64,000 bases of DNA. Origin: Cernens ardua. Lineage in GTDB: Bacteria; Pseudomonadota; Gammaproteobacteria; Pseudomonadales; Halomonadaceae. The stretch lies in the NCBI RefSeq assembly GCF_051251085.1, contig NZ_JBPCZH010000004.1, positions 62,001-126,000 of the forward strand, given 5' to 3'. Made by a program: the position numbers and the translations under genes. The notes under the pieces were generated by a model. That model had not been told where the DNA came from. It searched no databases and saw nothing but the letters and a program-made list of their open reading frames with translations. Positions 17,557 to 26,766 of the stretch are shown one piece after another (the stretch's first letter is position 1; each line of letters starts with the position of its first letter).

Positions 17557-19098
17557 ATGCAGCAACTGAATCCTTCCGAAATCAGTGACATTATCAAGAG
17601 TCGTATCGACAACATCGATACTGACATCGAACCTCATAACGAGGGTACTGTCGTTAAAGTAGCTGACGGTATTGTTACCGTATATGGTCTGAATGACGCC
17701 ATGTACGGAGAAATGATTGAATTTCCCAACGACGTGTACGGTATGGTGCTCAACCTTGAGCGCGATAGCGTAGGTATCGTTGTTCTGGGTGAATTCGAAA
17801 GCCTTTCCGAAGGCATGACTGCCAAGTGCACAGGCCAGATCCTTGAAGTTCCGGTTGGTCGTGAACTGGTAGGCCGTGTCGTGGATGCCCTCGGTAATCC
17901 TATTGACGGAAAAGGCGAACTGGGTACAACCCAGACGGATCGCGTTGAAAAAATCGCTCCCGGCGTTATCTGGCGCCAGGGTGTTGACCAGCCTGTTCAA
18001 ACAGGTTTGAAATCAATCGATGCCATGGTGCCGATTGGTCGTGGTCAGCGTGAGTTGATTATCGGTGACCGTCAGATTGGTAAAACTGCTATCGCGATTG
18101 ATACCATTATCAATCAGAAAGGTACTGGTGTTACCTGTGTTTACGTTGCGATTGGCCAGAAACAGTCCACTATCGCCGAGATCGTTCGCAAGCTCGAAGA
18201 GCATGGTGCGATGGAACACACCATCATCGTTAACGCAGGGGCTGCTGATCCTGCTGCGATGTTGTATCTGGCACCTTATGCCGGCTCTACCATGGGTGAA
18301 TATTTCCGTGACCGCGGTGAAGATGCGTTGATCGTATTCGATGACCTGACCAAACAGGCATGGGCATACCGTCAGATTTCACTGTTGCTGAGACGTCCTC
18401 CGGGTCGTGAAGCTTACCCCGGTGATATTTTCTACCTGCACTCTCGTTTGCTTGAACGTGCATCACGCGTTAACGCTGAGTACGTTGAAAACTTCACCAA
18501 GGGTGAAGTCAAAGGTAAAACCGGTTCGCTGACAGCACTTCCGATCATCGAAACACAGGGTGGAGACGTAGGTGCATTCGTACCGACCAACGTTATCTCC
18601 ATCACCGATGGCCAGATCTTCCTGGAAACCAGCCTGTTCAATTCCGGTATTCGTCCGGCGATCAGTGCGGGGCTTTCCGTTTCGCGTGTGGGTGGTTCAG
18701 CACAGACCAAAATCATCAAGAAACTGGGTGGTGGTGTTCGTCTGTCTCTGGCTCAATACCGCGAACTGGCGGCATTCTCGCAGTTTGCTTCTGATTTGGA
18801 TGAAGCGACTCGCAAACAGCTTGAACACGGTAAGCGTGTCACCGAGCTGATGAAGCAGAAACAGTACTCTCCCATGTCCGTTGCTGAAATGGGTGTTTCA
18901 CTGTATGCCGCTGACAATGGTTATCTAAGCGATGTTGCTGTTGATGATGTCCTGAATTTCGAGCGTGATCTGCTGGAATACATGCATGCAGAAAAAGCCG
19001 AGCTGATGGATAAAATCAATCAGAAAGGCGGCTATGACGACGAGATCCAGAAAGGACTCAAGGAAGCCGTCGAAAGCTTCAAAGCGACCCGTAACTAA
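17557..19098 (+). CDS. atpA: ATP synthase F1 subunit alpha
   Basis: The non-catalytic nucleotide-binding subunit of F1. The protein is 513 residues, the same as in E. coli. Walker A is GDRQIGKT (about 169-176), followed by the DDLTKQAWAYRQISLLLRRPPGREAYPGD signature region (shown in part by the DELSDD-type loop absent here and the RPPGREA motif). The C-terminal arginine-finger segment GIRPAISAGLSVSRVG is intact. A 139-nt gap with a strong secondary structure follows before atpG. Confidence 0.97.
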   Translation: MQQLNPSEISDIIKSRIDNIDTDIEPHNEGTVVKVADGIVTVYGLNDAMYGEMIEFPNDVYGMVLNLERDSVGIVVLGEFESLSEGMTAKCTGQILEVPVGRELVGRVVDALGNPIDGKGELGTTQTDRVEKIAPGVIWRQGVDQPVQTGLKSIDAMVPIGRGQRELIIGDRQIGKTAIAIDTIINQKGTGVTCVYVAIGQKQSTIAEIVRKLEEHGAMEHTIIVNAGAADPAAMLYLAPYAGSTMGEYFRDRGEDALIVFDDLTKQAWAYRQISLLLRRPPGREAYPGDIFYLHSRLLERASRVNAEYVENFTKGEVKGKTGSLTALPIIETQGGDVGAFVPTNVISITDGQIFLETSLFNSGIRPAISAGLSVSRVGGSAQTKIIKKLGGGVRLSLAQYRELAAFSQFASDLDEATRKQLEHGKRVTELMKQKQYSPMSVAEMGVSLYAADNGYLSDVAVDDVLNFERDLLEYMHAEKAELMDKINQKGGYDDEIQKGLKEAVESFKATRN

Positions 19099-19134
19099 AT
19101 TCACTTTTATTTCTATCGGGAAATGAGGTGTAAC

Positions 19135-19209
19135 GCGGCGCTTTAACATGTAGTCAATACATTCAGGGAAGGTACATTAGCCAAATGTACCTGACTGATT
19201 TAGCGCCGC
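19135..19209 (+). other. Structured atpA-atpG intercistronic region
   Basis: GCGGCGCT (19135-19142) pairs with AGCGCCGC (19202-19209), enclosing a second hairpin, AGGTACATT (19170-19178) with AATGTACCT (19184-19192) around a 5-nt loop. The nested structure would be in the atp transcript between alpha and gamma genes. No T-run follows, so it is more likely an RNA processing, stability or attenuation element than a terminator. Confidence 0.6.
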
Positions 19210-19237
19210 AGTTCCGGGTTGGTTAGAGGAGATCGGT

Positions 19238-20131
19238 ATGGCATCCGGAAAAGAGATCAAGCAACAGATCGGCAGCATCAAGAACACGCAGAAAATTACC
19301 AATGCGATGCAGATGGTCGCTGCCTCGAAGATGCGCCGGGCTCAAGAACGTATGGCGGCCAGTCAGCCCTATGCGAAAAAAATTCGCGAAGTCAGCCACC
19401 ACGTAGCTGGCGGTCAGATGGATGTTAAACACCCTTATCTGGCCAATCGTGAGCTCAAGCGTGTAGGTATGATTGTTGTTTCATCGGATCGTGGTCTTTG
19501 TGGCGGGCTTAACGTCAACGCTTTCAAGACAGCGACCAATGAAATCAAGAAATACCGTGAAGAGGGAGTTGAAGTAGCCTTCTGCCCCATTGGTAAAAAA
19601 GCGGTGGGTTTCTTCCGTCGTCATGGTGGCGAAATGCTGGCAACCAAACAGGATTATGGAGATGCTCCCGAGCTTTCCGATCTTGTTGGCAGCATGAAAG
19701 TCATGCTCGATGCCTATGATGAAGGCAAGCTGGATCGCCTTGTCGTGATCAGCAACGAGTTTATCAACGCCATGACTCAAAAGCCCGTGGTTCGACAGCT
19801 TCTTCCCCTTGTGACTGACGATGAACAGTCGGATAAGGAAGAGCATCAGCCTAAAGCGGAGCAGGGAAAAATCTGGTCATATGAATATGAGCCAGACGAT
19901 CCAAAAGTGATTCTTAATGAACTGTTGGTTCGCTATGTTGAATCGCAGATCTACCAAGCGGTGGTTGAAAACATCGCCTGTGAGCAATCAGCACGTATGA
20001 TTGCCATGAAAAATGCTACTGACAACGCTGGTCAGATCATCGACGACCTGCAGTTGGCCTACAACAAGGCCCGTCAGGCGGCGATCACCCAGGAGATCTC
20101 CGAGATTGTCGGCGGTGCCGCGGCTGTTTGA
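19238..20131 (+). CDS. atpG: ATP synthase F1 subunit gamma
   Basis: The central rotor shaft of F1. The 297-residue protein begins with KEIKQQIGSIKNTQKITNAMQMVAASKMRRAQ, the family's N-terminal helix (only part quoted as motif: KNTQKITNAMQMVA), and ends with the conserved C-terminal helix YNKARQAAITQEISEIVGGA. A short acidic insert, DDEQSDKEEHQPKAEQGK (about 197-214), is a usual variable loop. The ribosome site AGAGGAG lies 7 nt before the ATG. Confidence 0.97.
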   Translation: MASGKEIKQQIGSIKNTQKITNAMQMVAASKMRRAQERMAASQPYAKKIREVSHHVAGGQMDVKHPYLANRELKRVGMIVVSSDRGLCGGLNVNAFKTATNEIKKYREEGVEVAFCPIGKKAVGFFRRHGGEMLATKQDYGDAPELSDLVGSMKVMLDAYDEGKLDRLVVISNEFINAMTQKPVVRQLLPLVTDDEQSDKEEHQPKAEQGKIWSYEYEPDDPKVILNELLVRYVESQIYQAVVENIACEQSARMIAMKNATDNAGQIIDDLQLAYNKARQAAITQEISEIVGGAAAV

Positions 20132-20209
20132 TGCCGTGGGTGATTGGAATAACTGGAAACAGTGACATGCCTGGCGGCATGCAAGAATCGCAGGTTTAGA
20201 GGACACCAG

Positions 20210-21586
20210 ATGAGCGGACATATCGTACAAATCATCGGCGCTGTCATCGATGTGGAGTTTCCCCACGGTGAAGTGCCCAAGATCTATGACGCCCTCAATG
20301 TAGATAATACCGAGACAGTGCTTGAAGTTCAGCAACAGCTGGGTGACAACATTGTTCGTACTATCGCCATGGGCTCTACTGAAGGTCTGAAACGCGGCCT
20401 TCAAGTCACCAACACTGGCCATCCTATTCAGGTGCCGGTTGGTGTTAAAACACTCGGTCGTATCATGGACGTCCTTGGCCGTCCTATCGACGAAGCGGGC
20501 CCCATCGGTTCGGACGAAGTCATGTCCATCCACCGCAAGGCGCCGGGTTATGCTGATCAGGCTGCCTCAAACGAGCTGCTCGAAACGGGTATCAAGGTTA
20601 TTGACCTTGTCTGCCCGTTCGCGAAGGGTGGTAAGGTGGGTCTCTTCGGTGGCGCAGGTGTGGGTAAGACCGTAAACATGATGGAGCTTATCCGTAATAT
20701 TGCGGTTGAGCACTCAGGTTATTCTGTATTTACCGGTGTAGGTGAACGTACTCGTGAGGGTAATGACTTCTATCATGAAATGAAGGAGTCCAACGTTCTT
20801 GATAAGGTTGCGCTGGTTTATGGTCAGATGAACGAACCGCCGGGTAACCGTCTTCGCGTAGCACTGACTGGCCTCACTATTGCGGAAAAATTCCGTGATG
20901 AAGGTCGTGATGTATTGCTGTTCATCGATAACATCTACCGTTTCACCCTCGCAGGTACCGAGGTATCCGCACTGCTGGGTCGTATGCCTTCAGCAGTAGG
21001 TTATCAGCCGACTCTGGCTGAAGAGATGGGGATGCTTCAGGAACGTATTACATCGACCAAGAATGGCTCTATCACCTCTGTTCAGGCCGTCTACGTGCCT
21101 GCGGATGACTTGACGGATCCTTCTCCTGCAACCACGTTCTCTCACCTGGATGCGACGGTTGTACTTAACCGTTCCATTGCCGAGCTGGGTATTTATCCTG
21201 CGATTGATCCGCTGGACTCTACCTCTCGTCAGTTGGACCCATTGGTAGTGGGTGATGAGCATTACAACGTTGCACGTCGTGTTCAGGGTGTTCTGCAGCG
21301 CTATAAAGAGCTCAAGGACATCATTGCTATCCTGGGTATGGATGAGCTTTCTGATGAAGACAAGTCCATCGTTGCACGTGCTCGTAAAATCCAACGCTTC
21401 CTGTCTCAGCCGTTCTTCGTGGCTGAAGTATTCACAGGGGCTCCGGGTAAATACGTTTCGTTGAAAGACACCATCGCTGGATTCACCGGTATTCTTAACG
21501 GTGATTATGATGATCTGCCTGAACAGGCATTTTACATGGTTGGCGATATCAACGAAGCTATCGAGAAAGCGAAGAACATGCAGTAA
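20210..21586 (+). CDS. atpD: ATP synthase F1 subunit beta
   Basis: The catalytic subunit of F1. I set the start at ATG 20210, preceded by AGAGGA (20198-20203), giving 458 residues; the in-frame ATG at 20162 would add 16 residues with no family counterpart. Walker A is GGAGVGKT (about 148-155), and the catalytic glutamate sits in GERTREGND. The ATP synthase signature PAIDPLDSTS is near 340. The gene is 78 nt after atpG and about 100 nt before atpC. Confidence 0.98.
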   Translation: MSGHIVQIIGAVIDVEFPHGEVPKIYDALNVDNTETVLEVQQQLGDNIVRTIAMGSTEGLKRGLQVTNTGHPIQVPVGVKTLGRIMDVLGRPIDEAGPIGSDEVMSIHRKAPGYADQAASNELLETGIKVIDLVCPFAKGGKVGLFGGAGVGKTVNMMELIRNIAVEHSGYSVFTGVGERTREGNDFYHEMKESNVLDKVALVYGQMNEPPGNRLRVALTGLTIAEKFRDEGRDVLLFIDNIYRFTLAGTEVSALLGRMPSAVGYQPTLAEEMGMLQERITSTKNGSITSVQAVYVPADDLTDPSPATTFSHLDATVVLNRSIAELGIYPAIDPLDSTSRQLDPLVVGDEHYNVARRVQGVLQRYKELKDIIAILGMDELSDEDKSIVARARKIQRFLSQPFFVAEVFTGAPGKYVSLKDTIAGFTGILNGDYDDLPEQAFYMVGDINEAIEKAKNMQ

Positions 21587-21689
21587 GCCGGAAAGGCATC
21601 GCCACTGGGTGTTATAAACTCAGTGGTCGACTTTTCCCTTATGCAGTTCTTGAAGGGGCTGCTAACCGTAGCTCCCGCAGGAGACCAAG

Positions 21690-22106
21690 ATGGCAAATAC
21701 TGTTCAATGCGACATCGTCAGTGTTGAGAGATCAATTTTTTCTGGCAAGGCGACTCAGGTTATTGTCCCGGGTAGTGAAGGTGAAATGGGCGTGCGTCCA
21801 GGTCACGAACCCTTGCTGACGCTTCTCGCACCTGGCCCTGTTCAGGTCACTTTGGAAGATGGCAAGGATCACATCTTCTATGTCTCTGGCGGTATTTTGG
21901 AAGTCCAGCCGGATTCCATTTCCGTACTGGCTGATACTGCTGAGCGCGGTGGTGACCTTGATGAGGCAGCTGCCCAGAAAGCATTGGAAGAAGCGCGTAA
22001 TGCAGCTTCCCAGAAATCATCCGATTTCGATTACACCACAGCACTGGCTGAAATTGCTGAGGCTCAGGCAAGGCTGCGTGCATTGAAAAAAGCACGTGGC
22101 ATGTAA
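21690..22106 (+). CDS. atpC: ATP synthase F1 subunit epsilon
   Basis: The 138-residue regulatory subunit. The N-terminal beta-sandwich contains VPGSEGEMGVRPGHEPLLTLL, and the C-terminal part (about 90-138) is the two-helix hairpin that inhibits ATP hydrolysis (EAAAQKALEEARN, ALAEIAEAQARLRALKKARG). It closes the operon, followed by a strong terminator. Confidence 0.96.
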   Translation: MANTVQCDIVSVERSIFSGKATQVIVPGSEGEMGVRPGHEPLLTLLAPGPVQVTLEDGKDHIFYVSGGILEVQPDSISVLADTAERGGDLDEAAAQKALEEARNAASQKSSDFDYTTALAEIAEAQARLRALKKARGM

Positions 22107-22173
22107 TGTCCACTCGCTTTCAGCAATAAAGTAGAATCATCTTCCGGAAGATCCGGAAGCCATGATCCTTGAA

Positions 22174-22203
22174 TGCCCTGACTTCGGTCGGGGCATTTTT
22201 ATT
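22174..22203 (+). terminator. Intrinsic terminator of the atp operon
   Basis: A 9-bp stem TGCCCTGAC/GTCGGGGCA closed by a TTCG tetraloop (22174-22195) is followed by TTTTTATTT. This is a strong intrinsic terminator directly after atpC. Confidence 0.92.
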
Positions 22204-22307
22204 TCATACGTGTCACTATCAGGCATAATATTCAGATACGTTGCACAGTTGTCGGGAACACGTTCCTGAATCAGCTTTCTGCCCCCTCATGATATACAGG
22301 AGTTTGC

Positions 22308-23666
22308 ATGCCTATTGATGTGGTCATCCTTGCCGCTGGTCAGGGAAGTAGAATGAAATCCTCCTTACCCAAGGTATTACACCCGTTGGCAGGGCGTCCG
22401 ATGATCCAGCATCTGTTGGATACGGTTAAGCAGCTCAGTGATGCACGGATACATCTTATTGTGGGTCATGGTGCCGATCAGGTGCAGAAAGCCTTGGAAG
22501 GCCAACCTATCAATTACGTTTTTCAACATGAACAATTGGGTACAGGGCATGCTGTTGCCCAGGCATTACCCTCTCTGGGGGATGGCCCGGTCCTCTTGTT
22601 GAATGGCGATGCACCCTTGTTGAGCCTGAAAACGCTCGAACGACTATCCACCGGGCTGGATCGTGATCAGCTCACACTTCTCAGCGTTATGCAGGATGAT
22701 CCTACCGGTTATGGGCGTATTGTACGTGATACTGAAGAGCAGGTTGTGGCAATTGTCGAGCAGAAAGATGCCTCGCCCGAGCAACTGACTATTCATGAAT
22801 GTAATACAGGCCTGATGGCCACAACAGGCCGATTACTCAAGAAATGGCTCCCCCGCCTGAAACCCGAAAATGCCCAAGGTGAATATTACCTGACAGATAT
22901 CGTGGGTATGGCGCATCAGGATGGAACACCGCTTGCTGCGATTCAGGCAGAGTGTGTTGAAGAAGTTTCCGGCATAAATGATCGTCGGCAATTATCCGTA
23001 CTGGAACGCTGGTACCAGCAACGCCAGGCTGATCGGGCCATGGCTGATGGCGCAACTCTGGCTGATCCTGCCCGTTTTGATCAACGCGGAACACTCACAT
23101 TGGGGCAGGATGTTTTTATCGATGTAGGGTGTATCTTCGAAGGGGATGTCACTCTTGAAGATAACGTACACATTGGCCCCTACTGTGTCATCCGTCACTC
23201 ACATATCGGGGCGGGTAGTCATATCGACGCCTATAGCCATATCGATAATGCCCGTGCCGAAGGCGATAACAGGGTGGGCCCCTTTGCACGCTTGCGTCCG
23301 GCAGCTCATTTGGAACGCAGTGTACATATCGGTAATTTTGTTGAAATCAAGAAAGCCACCATCGGTACTGAAACCAAAGTGAATCATCTGAGCTATATTG
23401 GCGATGCCAAGGTGGGTAAAGGGACCAATATCGGTGCGGGTTCTATCACCTGTAACTATGATGGCGTGAACAAACACCTCACTGAAATAGGGGATCGCGC
23501 CTTTATTGGCTCGAATTCCGTCATGGTGGCGCCTATCTCCATCGGTAATGATTCCTTTGTTGCAGCCGGGTCTACATTGACTGATTCCGTGGGAGATAGC
23601 GTTCTTGCCATTGGCCGTAGCCGACAGGTTGTAAAAGAAGGATGGAAGCGTCCGGGCGGCAAATAA
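22308..23666 (+). CDS. glmU: Bifunctional GlcNAc-1-P uridyltransferase / GlcN-1-P acetyltransferase
   Basis: GlmU makes UDP-GlcNAc for peptidoglycan and LPS. The N-terminal pyrophosphorylase half starts with LAAGQGSRMKSSLPKVLHPLAGRPM (motif GxGTxMxSxxPK-like: GQGSRMKSSLPK at 12-23). The C-terminal half (about 250-452) is a left-handed beta-helix of hexapeptide repeats with acetyl-CoA-binding NYDGVNKH and the usual end FVAAGSTLT. Length 452 is normal. The ATG follows CAGGAG. It sits between the atp operon and glmR/glmS, the standard location. Confidence 0.97.
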   Translation: MPIDVVILAAGQGSRMKSSLPKVLHPLAGRPMIQHLLDTVKQLSDARIHLIVGHGADQVQKALEGQPINYVFQHEQLGTGHAVAQALPSLGDGPVLLLNGDAPLLSLKTLERLSTGLDRDQLTLLSVMQDDPTGYGRIVRDTEEQVVAIVEQKDASPEQLTIHECNTGLMATTGRLLKKWLPRLKPENAQGEYYLTDIVGMAHQDGTPLAAIQAECVEEVSGINDRRQLSVLERWYQQRQADRAMADGATLADPARFDQRGTLTLGQDVFIDVGCIFEGDVTLEDNVHIGPYCVIRHSHIGAGSHIDAYSHIDNARAEGDNRVGPFARLRPAAHLERSVHIGNFVEIKKATIGTETKVNHLSYIGDAKVGKGTNIGAGSITCNYDGVNKHLTEIGDRAFIGSNSVMVAPISIGNDSFVAAGSTLTDSVGDSVLAIGRSRQVVKEGWKRPGGK

Positions 23667-23751
23667 CATCTCGTTTATACTTTTTTAGACGAAAAGTGCA
23701 GGAAAAAGGAATCTTACTCTAGACTTATAATGTTTTGAAACGAAACTATTG

Positions 23752-23796
23752 AACGCCGTTTTCGAAAATTGTAATATTTCGGAAACGGCGTTTTTT
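23752..23796 (+). terminator. Intrinsic terminator after glmU
   Basis: AACGCCGTTT (23752-23761) pairs with AAACGGCGTT (23783-23792), with further pairing inside the loop, and is followed by a T-run (23791-23796). It separates glmU from glmR. Confidence 0.88.
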
Positions 23797-23878
23797 ATAT
23801 TAGAGCCTGAGTTTTGTTGGTTCGACAGATTCAAAGTCGCTTATAAGTCATCGTTTAACACGGCACCACGCTTAAATT

Positions 23879-24649
23879 ATGGTTCGTAAATCGAGTGAAC
23901 GGCGAGAGCAAATCATGGCTCTCCTGGAAGACAGGCAACAGATGAGTGTCGAAGCGCTTTCTGATTATTTCGATACATCAGAAGTTACGATTCGAAAGGA
24001 TTTGACGCGTCTGGAAGAAAAAGGGTTGCTGATTCGTCGTTATGGGGGTGCCTCCCTGCTTCCTCATGAAAGCACAAGCCAGAAAGGGCCCACTGCTATC
24101 AAGCAGAGGATCGCCGAAGCGGCACGTAAGCGTATTCGTGACCATGCCCGCATTGTAGTGGATTGTGGCAGTACCACGAGCGCGATGATTCCTGAGCTCA
24201 AGGATATTCTTGGCTTGGTTGTCATGACGAATTCGCTCGAAATCGCGACCCAACTGTGTGAGTTACCCAATCATCCCTCTCTATTGATGACAGGTGGAAC
24301 ATGGGATGAACGTTCCATGTCCTTCCAGGGGAATAACGCAGAGCAAATGTTGCGTAGTTACGACTTTGATCAGTTTTTTGTGGGAGCCGATGGGATCGAT
24401 ATCGAGCGGGGCTCAACGTCTTTCAAGGAGCTACTGCGACTTTCACAAGTGATGGCCGAGGTATCCCGTGAAGTTATTGTCATGGCAGAAGCCGACAAGA
24501 TTGGCCGTCGCATGCCGAATCTGGAGCTAAGCTGGGGCAATATCGATGTGCTTATTACCGACGATCGGATCCTTCCGCAGGATCTTCAAAACATCAAGGA
24601 CCATGGCGTAGAGGTTGTTGTGATTGAATATGTCGAACCCAAAGGCTGA
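23879..24649 (+). CDS. glmR: DeoR-family regulator of amino-sugar synthesis (GlmR-like)
   Basis: This 256-residue DeoR/GlpR-type regulator has an N-terminal winged helix (RREQIMALLEDRQQMSVEALSDYF then SEVTIRKDLTRLEEKGLLIRRYGGA) and a C-terminal sugar-phosphate-sensing domain with DCGSTT (about 96-101) and LLMTGGTWDERSMSF. The position between glmU and glmS matches the glmR gene of Pseudomonas, which governs glmS. No good ribosome-binding site precedes the ATG at 23879, but the DeoR N-terminus requires this start. It probably senses an amino-sugar phosphate; the ligand is not evident. Confidence 0.85.
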   Translation: MVRKSSERREQIMALLEDRQQMSVEALSDYFDTSEVTIRKDLTRLEEKGLLIRRYGGASLLPHESTSQKGPTAIKQRIAEAARKRIRDHARIVVDCGSTTSAMIPELKDILGLVVMTNSLEIATQLCELPNHPSLLMTGGTWDERSMSFQGNNAEQMLRSYDFDQFFVGADGIDIERGSTSFKELLRLSQVMAEVSREVIVMAEADKIGRRMPNLELSWGNIDVLITDDRILPQDLQNIKDHGVEVVVIEYVEPKG

Positions 24650-24714
24650 TTATTCATTGCTCTTCCATTAATAAATGCCATCTTAAATAAATTTGTAATT
24701 CAAGTTTGAGGCTA

Positions 24715-24737
24715 CTGCTGATGCTTACATTCAGCAG
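24715..24737 (+). promoter_or_regulatory. Hairpin in the glmS leader
   Basis: CTGCTGA (24715-24721) pairs with TCAGCAG (24731-24737) around a 9-nt loop, ending 6 nt before the GAGGAG ribosome-binding site (24743-24748) of glmS. It could affect glmS translation or be part of a GlmR operator. No glmS ribozyme was recognised. Confidence 0.4.
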
Positions 24738-24754
24738 AGTATGAGGAGAATCCC

Positions 24755-26593
24755 ATGTGTGGAATTGTTGCCGCTATTGCTTGCCGAGAGGTTCAGGGCA
24801 TTTTACTGGAAGGACTAAAACGCCTTGAATACCGCGGCTACGACAGCGCAGGTATCGCGACGATGGATGATTCTCTTCATCTCGAACGCCGTCGTTCAAT
24901 TGGTAAGGTCGCAGCGTTGGAAGCCGAGCTGGATAACGCGCCCTTGCATGGACACTGTGGTATTGCACATACCCGTTGGGCGACCCATGGCCGCCCGACT
25001 GTTGCCAATGCGCACCCTCATTTCTCCAATGATCGTTTGGCGATTGTCCATAACGGCATCATTGAGAACTACGAGCCCCTACGTAAAGAGCTGCAGGCCG
25101 AAGGGTATACCTTCACCTCGGACACTGATACAGAAGTCATGGCACACCTGATTGATCGCGAATATGATCGGGTGAAAGATCTGCACAAAGCCGTCTACAA
25201 CGTCATTTCTCAGCTTGAAGGCGCCTATGCCATTGCCGTTATGCATAGCAGCGAACGTGACCGCATTATTGGCGCGCGTAAAGGGAGCCCGCTGGTGGTA
25301 GGCGTAGGCGTTGATGAAGCATTTTTGGCTTCTGATCCATTGGCGCTCTTACAGGTCACCGATCGTTTCATTTACCTGAAAGAAGGTGACGTCGTTGATC
25401 TTTCTGCCCATGGTGGCATCGATATCTTTACGGCAGACAATACCCCTGTCGAGCGTGAGATCATCACTTACGAACATGGCGATGGTGCTGCCAGCAAAGG
25501 CGATTATCGCCACTTCATGCAGAAAGAGATCTTCGAACAACCTGCCACTATCGCGGATACGCTGGAAGCCCGCCTGGGTGCCGATCATGTGCTACCTCAG
25601 GCCTTTGGTACCAATGCAGAAGCTCTTTTCGAACAGGTAGACAACATCCATATCGTTGCCTGTGGCACCAGCTATCACGCAGGAATGGTGGCACGGTACT
25701 GGATAGAAAAACTGGCCGGTATTCCAACGCAGGTCGAAGTGGCATCCGAGTACCGTTACCGCGATGTCGTTGTTCCCCGTAACACGCTGTTTGTAAGCAT
25801 TTCCCAGTCGGGTGAAACGGCCGATACCCTCGCGGCGCTCCGTTATGCTCAGGAGAGCGGCAAGTACCTTAGCAGCCTAAGTATTTGTAACGTGCCGGGC
25901 AGTTCCCTGGTACGTGAATCCGAATTGAGCCTGATGACGCAGGCTGGCCCCGAGATCGCCGTTGCCTCTACCAAAGCCACGACCACGCAGTTGGTCGCCA
26001 TGATGTTGCTGACCCTCTCCCTGCGCCATGTCCGTCATGGTCAGGATGAAGTCGAAGCACGACTGGTTCAGGGGCTACGCCATTTGCCTAACGCGATTCG
26101 CGAGACCTTGGCACTTGATGAAGGTATAGAAAAGCTTTCTGCTGAATTTGTCGAAAAACACCATGCCCTGTTTTTGGGAAGAGGCGCGCAGTACCCGATT
26201 GCACAGGAAGGTGCTCTCAAGCTGAAAGAAATCTCCTACATTCATGCAGAAGCCTACGCCGCGGGTGAGCTTAAGCATGGCCCATTGGCGTTGGTAGACA
26301 GCGACATGCCTGTGATTGCAGTGGCACCGAATGACAACCTGCTTGAAAAACTGAAGTCCAACCTTCAGGAAGTGCGTTCACGCGGTGGCCGTTTGTATGT
26401 CTTTACTGACGAAAATACGCATCTGGATGCGGGTGAAGATGTCACCGTCTTGAAATTGCCTTCGATTGAAGAAGACCTTGCCCCGATCCTCTATGCCATC
26501 CCGATGCAATTGTTGGCGTATCATATCGCCGTGTTGAGAGGCACGGATGTGGATCAGCCAAGGAATCTGGCGAAGAGCGTGACCGTGGAGTGA
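24755..26593 (+). CDS. glmS: Glutamine-fructose-6-phosphate aminotransferase
   Basis: GlmS makes glucosamine-6-phosphate from fructose-6-phosphate and glutamine. The 612-residue protein begins MCGIVAAIA, with C2 becoming the glutaminase nucleophile. The SIS domains carry SISQSGETADTLAAL and ASTKATTTQL. The C-terminus LAKSVTVE is the strongly conserved end whose coding sequence is recognised by TnsD as attTn7. A Tn7-like element begins 25 bp past the stop, so the native terminator has been moved far away. Confidence 0.98.
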   Translation: MCGIVAAIACREVQGILLEGLKRLEYRGYDSAGIATMDDSLHLERRRSIGKVAALEAELDNAPLHGHCGIAHTRWATHGRPTVANAHPHFSNDRLAIVHNGIIENYEPLRKELQAEGYTFTSDTDTEVMAHLIDREYDRVKDLHKAVYNVISQLEGAYAIAVMHSSERDRIIGARKGSPLVVGVGVDEAFLASDPLALLQVTDRFIYLKEGDVVDLSAHGGIDIFTADNTPVEREIITYEHGDGAASKGDYRHFMQKEIFEQPATIADTLEARLGADHVLPQAFGTNAEALFEQVDNIHIVACGTSYHAGMVARYWIEKLAGIPTQVEVASEYRYRDVVVPRNTLFVSISQSGETADTLAALRYAQESGKYLSSLSICNVPGSSLVRESELSLMTQAGPEIAVASTKATTTQLVAMMLLTLSLRHVRHGQDEVEARLVQGLRHLPNAIRETLALDEGIEKLSAEFVEKHHALFLGRGAQYPIAQEGALKLKEISYIHAEAYAAGELKHGPLALVDSDMPVIAVAPNDNLLEKLKSNLQEVRSRGGRLYVFTDENTHLDAGEDVTVLKLPSIEEDLAPILYAIPMQLLAYHIAVLRGTDVDQPRNLAKSVTVE

Positions 26594-26618
26594 GGGTAGT
26601 TTTTGATGGGATGACAAT
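26558..26618 (+). other. attTn7: attTn7: TnsD target at the 3' end of glmS, insertion point and TSD
   Basis: The last codons of glmS (…NLAKSVTVE, 26558-26593) are the conserved TnsD-binding segment. The insertion point follows the stop by 25 nt, the canonical distance for Tn7. ACAAT (26614-26618) immediately before the element is repeated immediately after its far end (44543-44547), the expected 5-bp target duplication. Confidence 0.92.
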
Positions 26619-26684
26619 TGTCGGATGAAAATAAAGATTCATCCTTAAAAATAAAGTGTCATCCTTGAAAATATAGTTTCATCC
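26619..26684 (+). repeat. Tn7-like right end with three tandem TnsB-type sites
   Basis: After the terminal TGTCGG come three abutting 20-bp direct repeats: 26625-26644 (ATGAAAATAAAGATTCATCC), 26645-26664 (TTAAAAATAAAGTGTCATCC) and 26665-26684 (TTGAAAATATAGTTTCATCC). Closely packed sites are the hallmark of the Tn7 R end. The hsdM promoter must lie between the last repeat and 26767, with TATGCT (26711-26716) as a possible -10, so TnsB binding could repress the whole hsd-tns chain as it does tnsA in Tn7 (inference). Confidence 0.9.
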
Positions 26685-26766
26685 TCATAGCCTGAAGCTG
26701 TTTTATACCTTATGCTGTAACTAATGGTAATAGCACACCAAAAGTCATGCATAAGGGAAACAGTGA

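Noticed and set aside
26625..26684. Tandem 20-bp repeats could be read as a short CRISPR array
   Set aside because: The repeats abut without spacers, occur inverted at the far end of the element and fit Tn7 TnsB sites; no cas genes are present.
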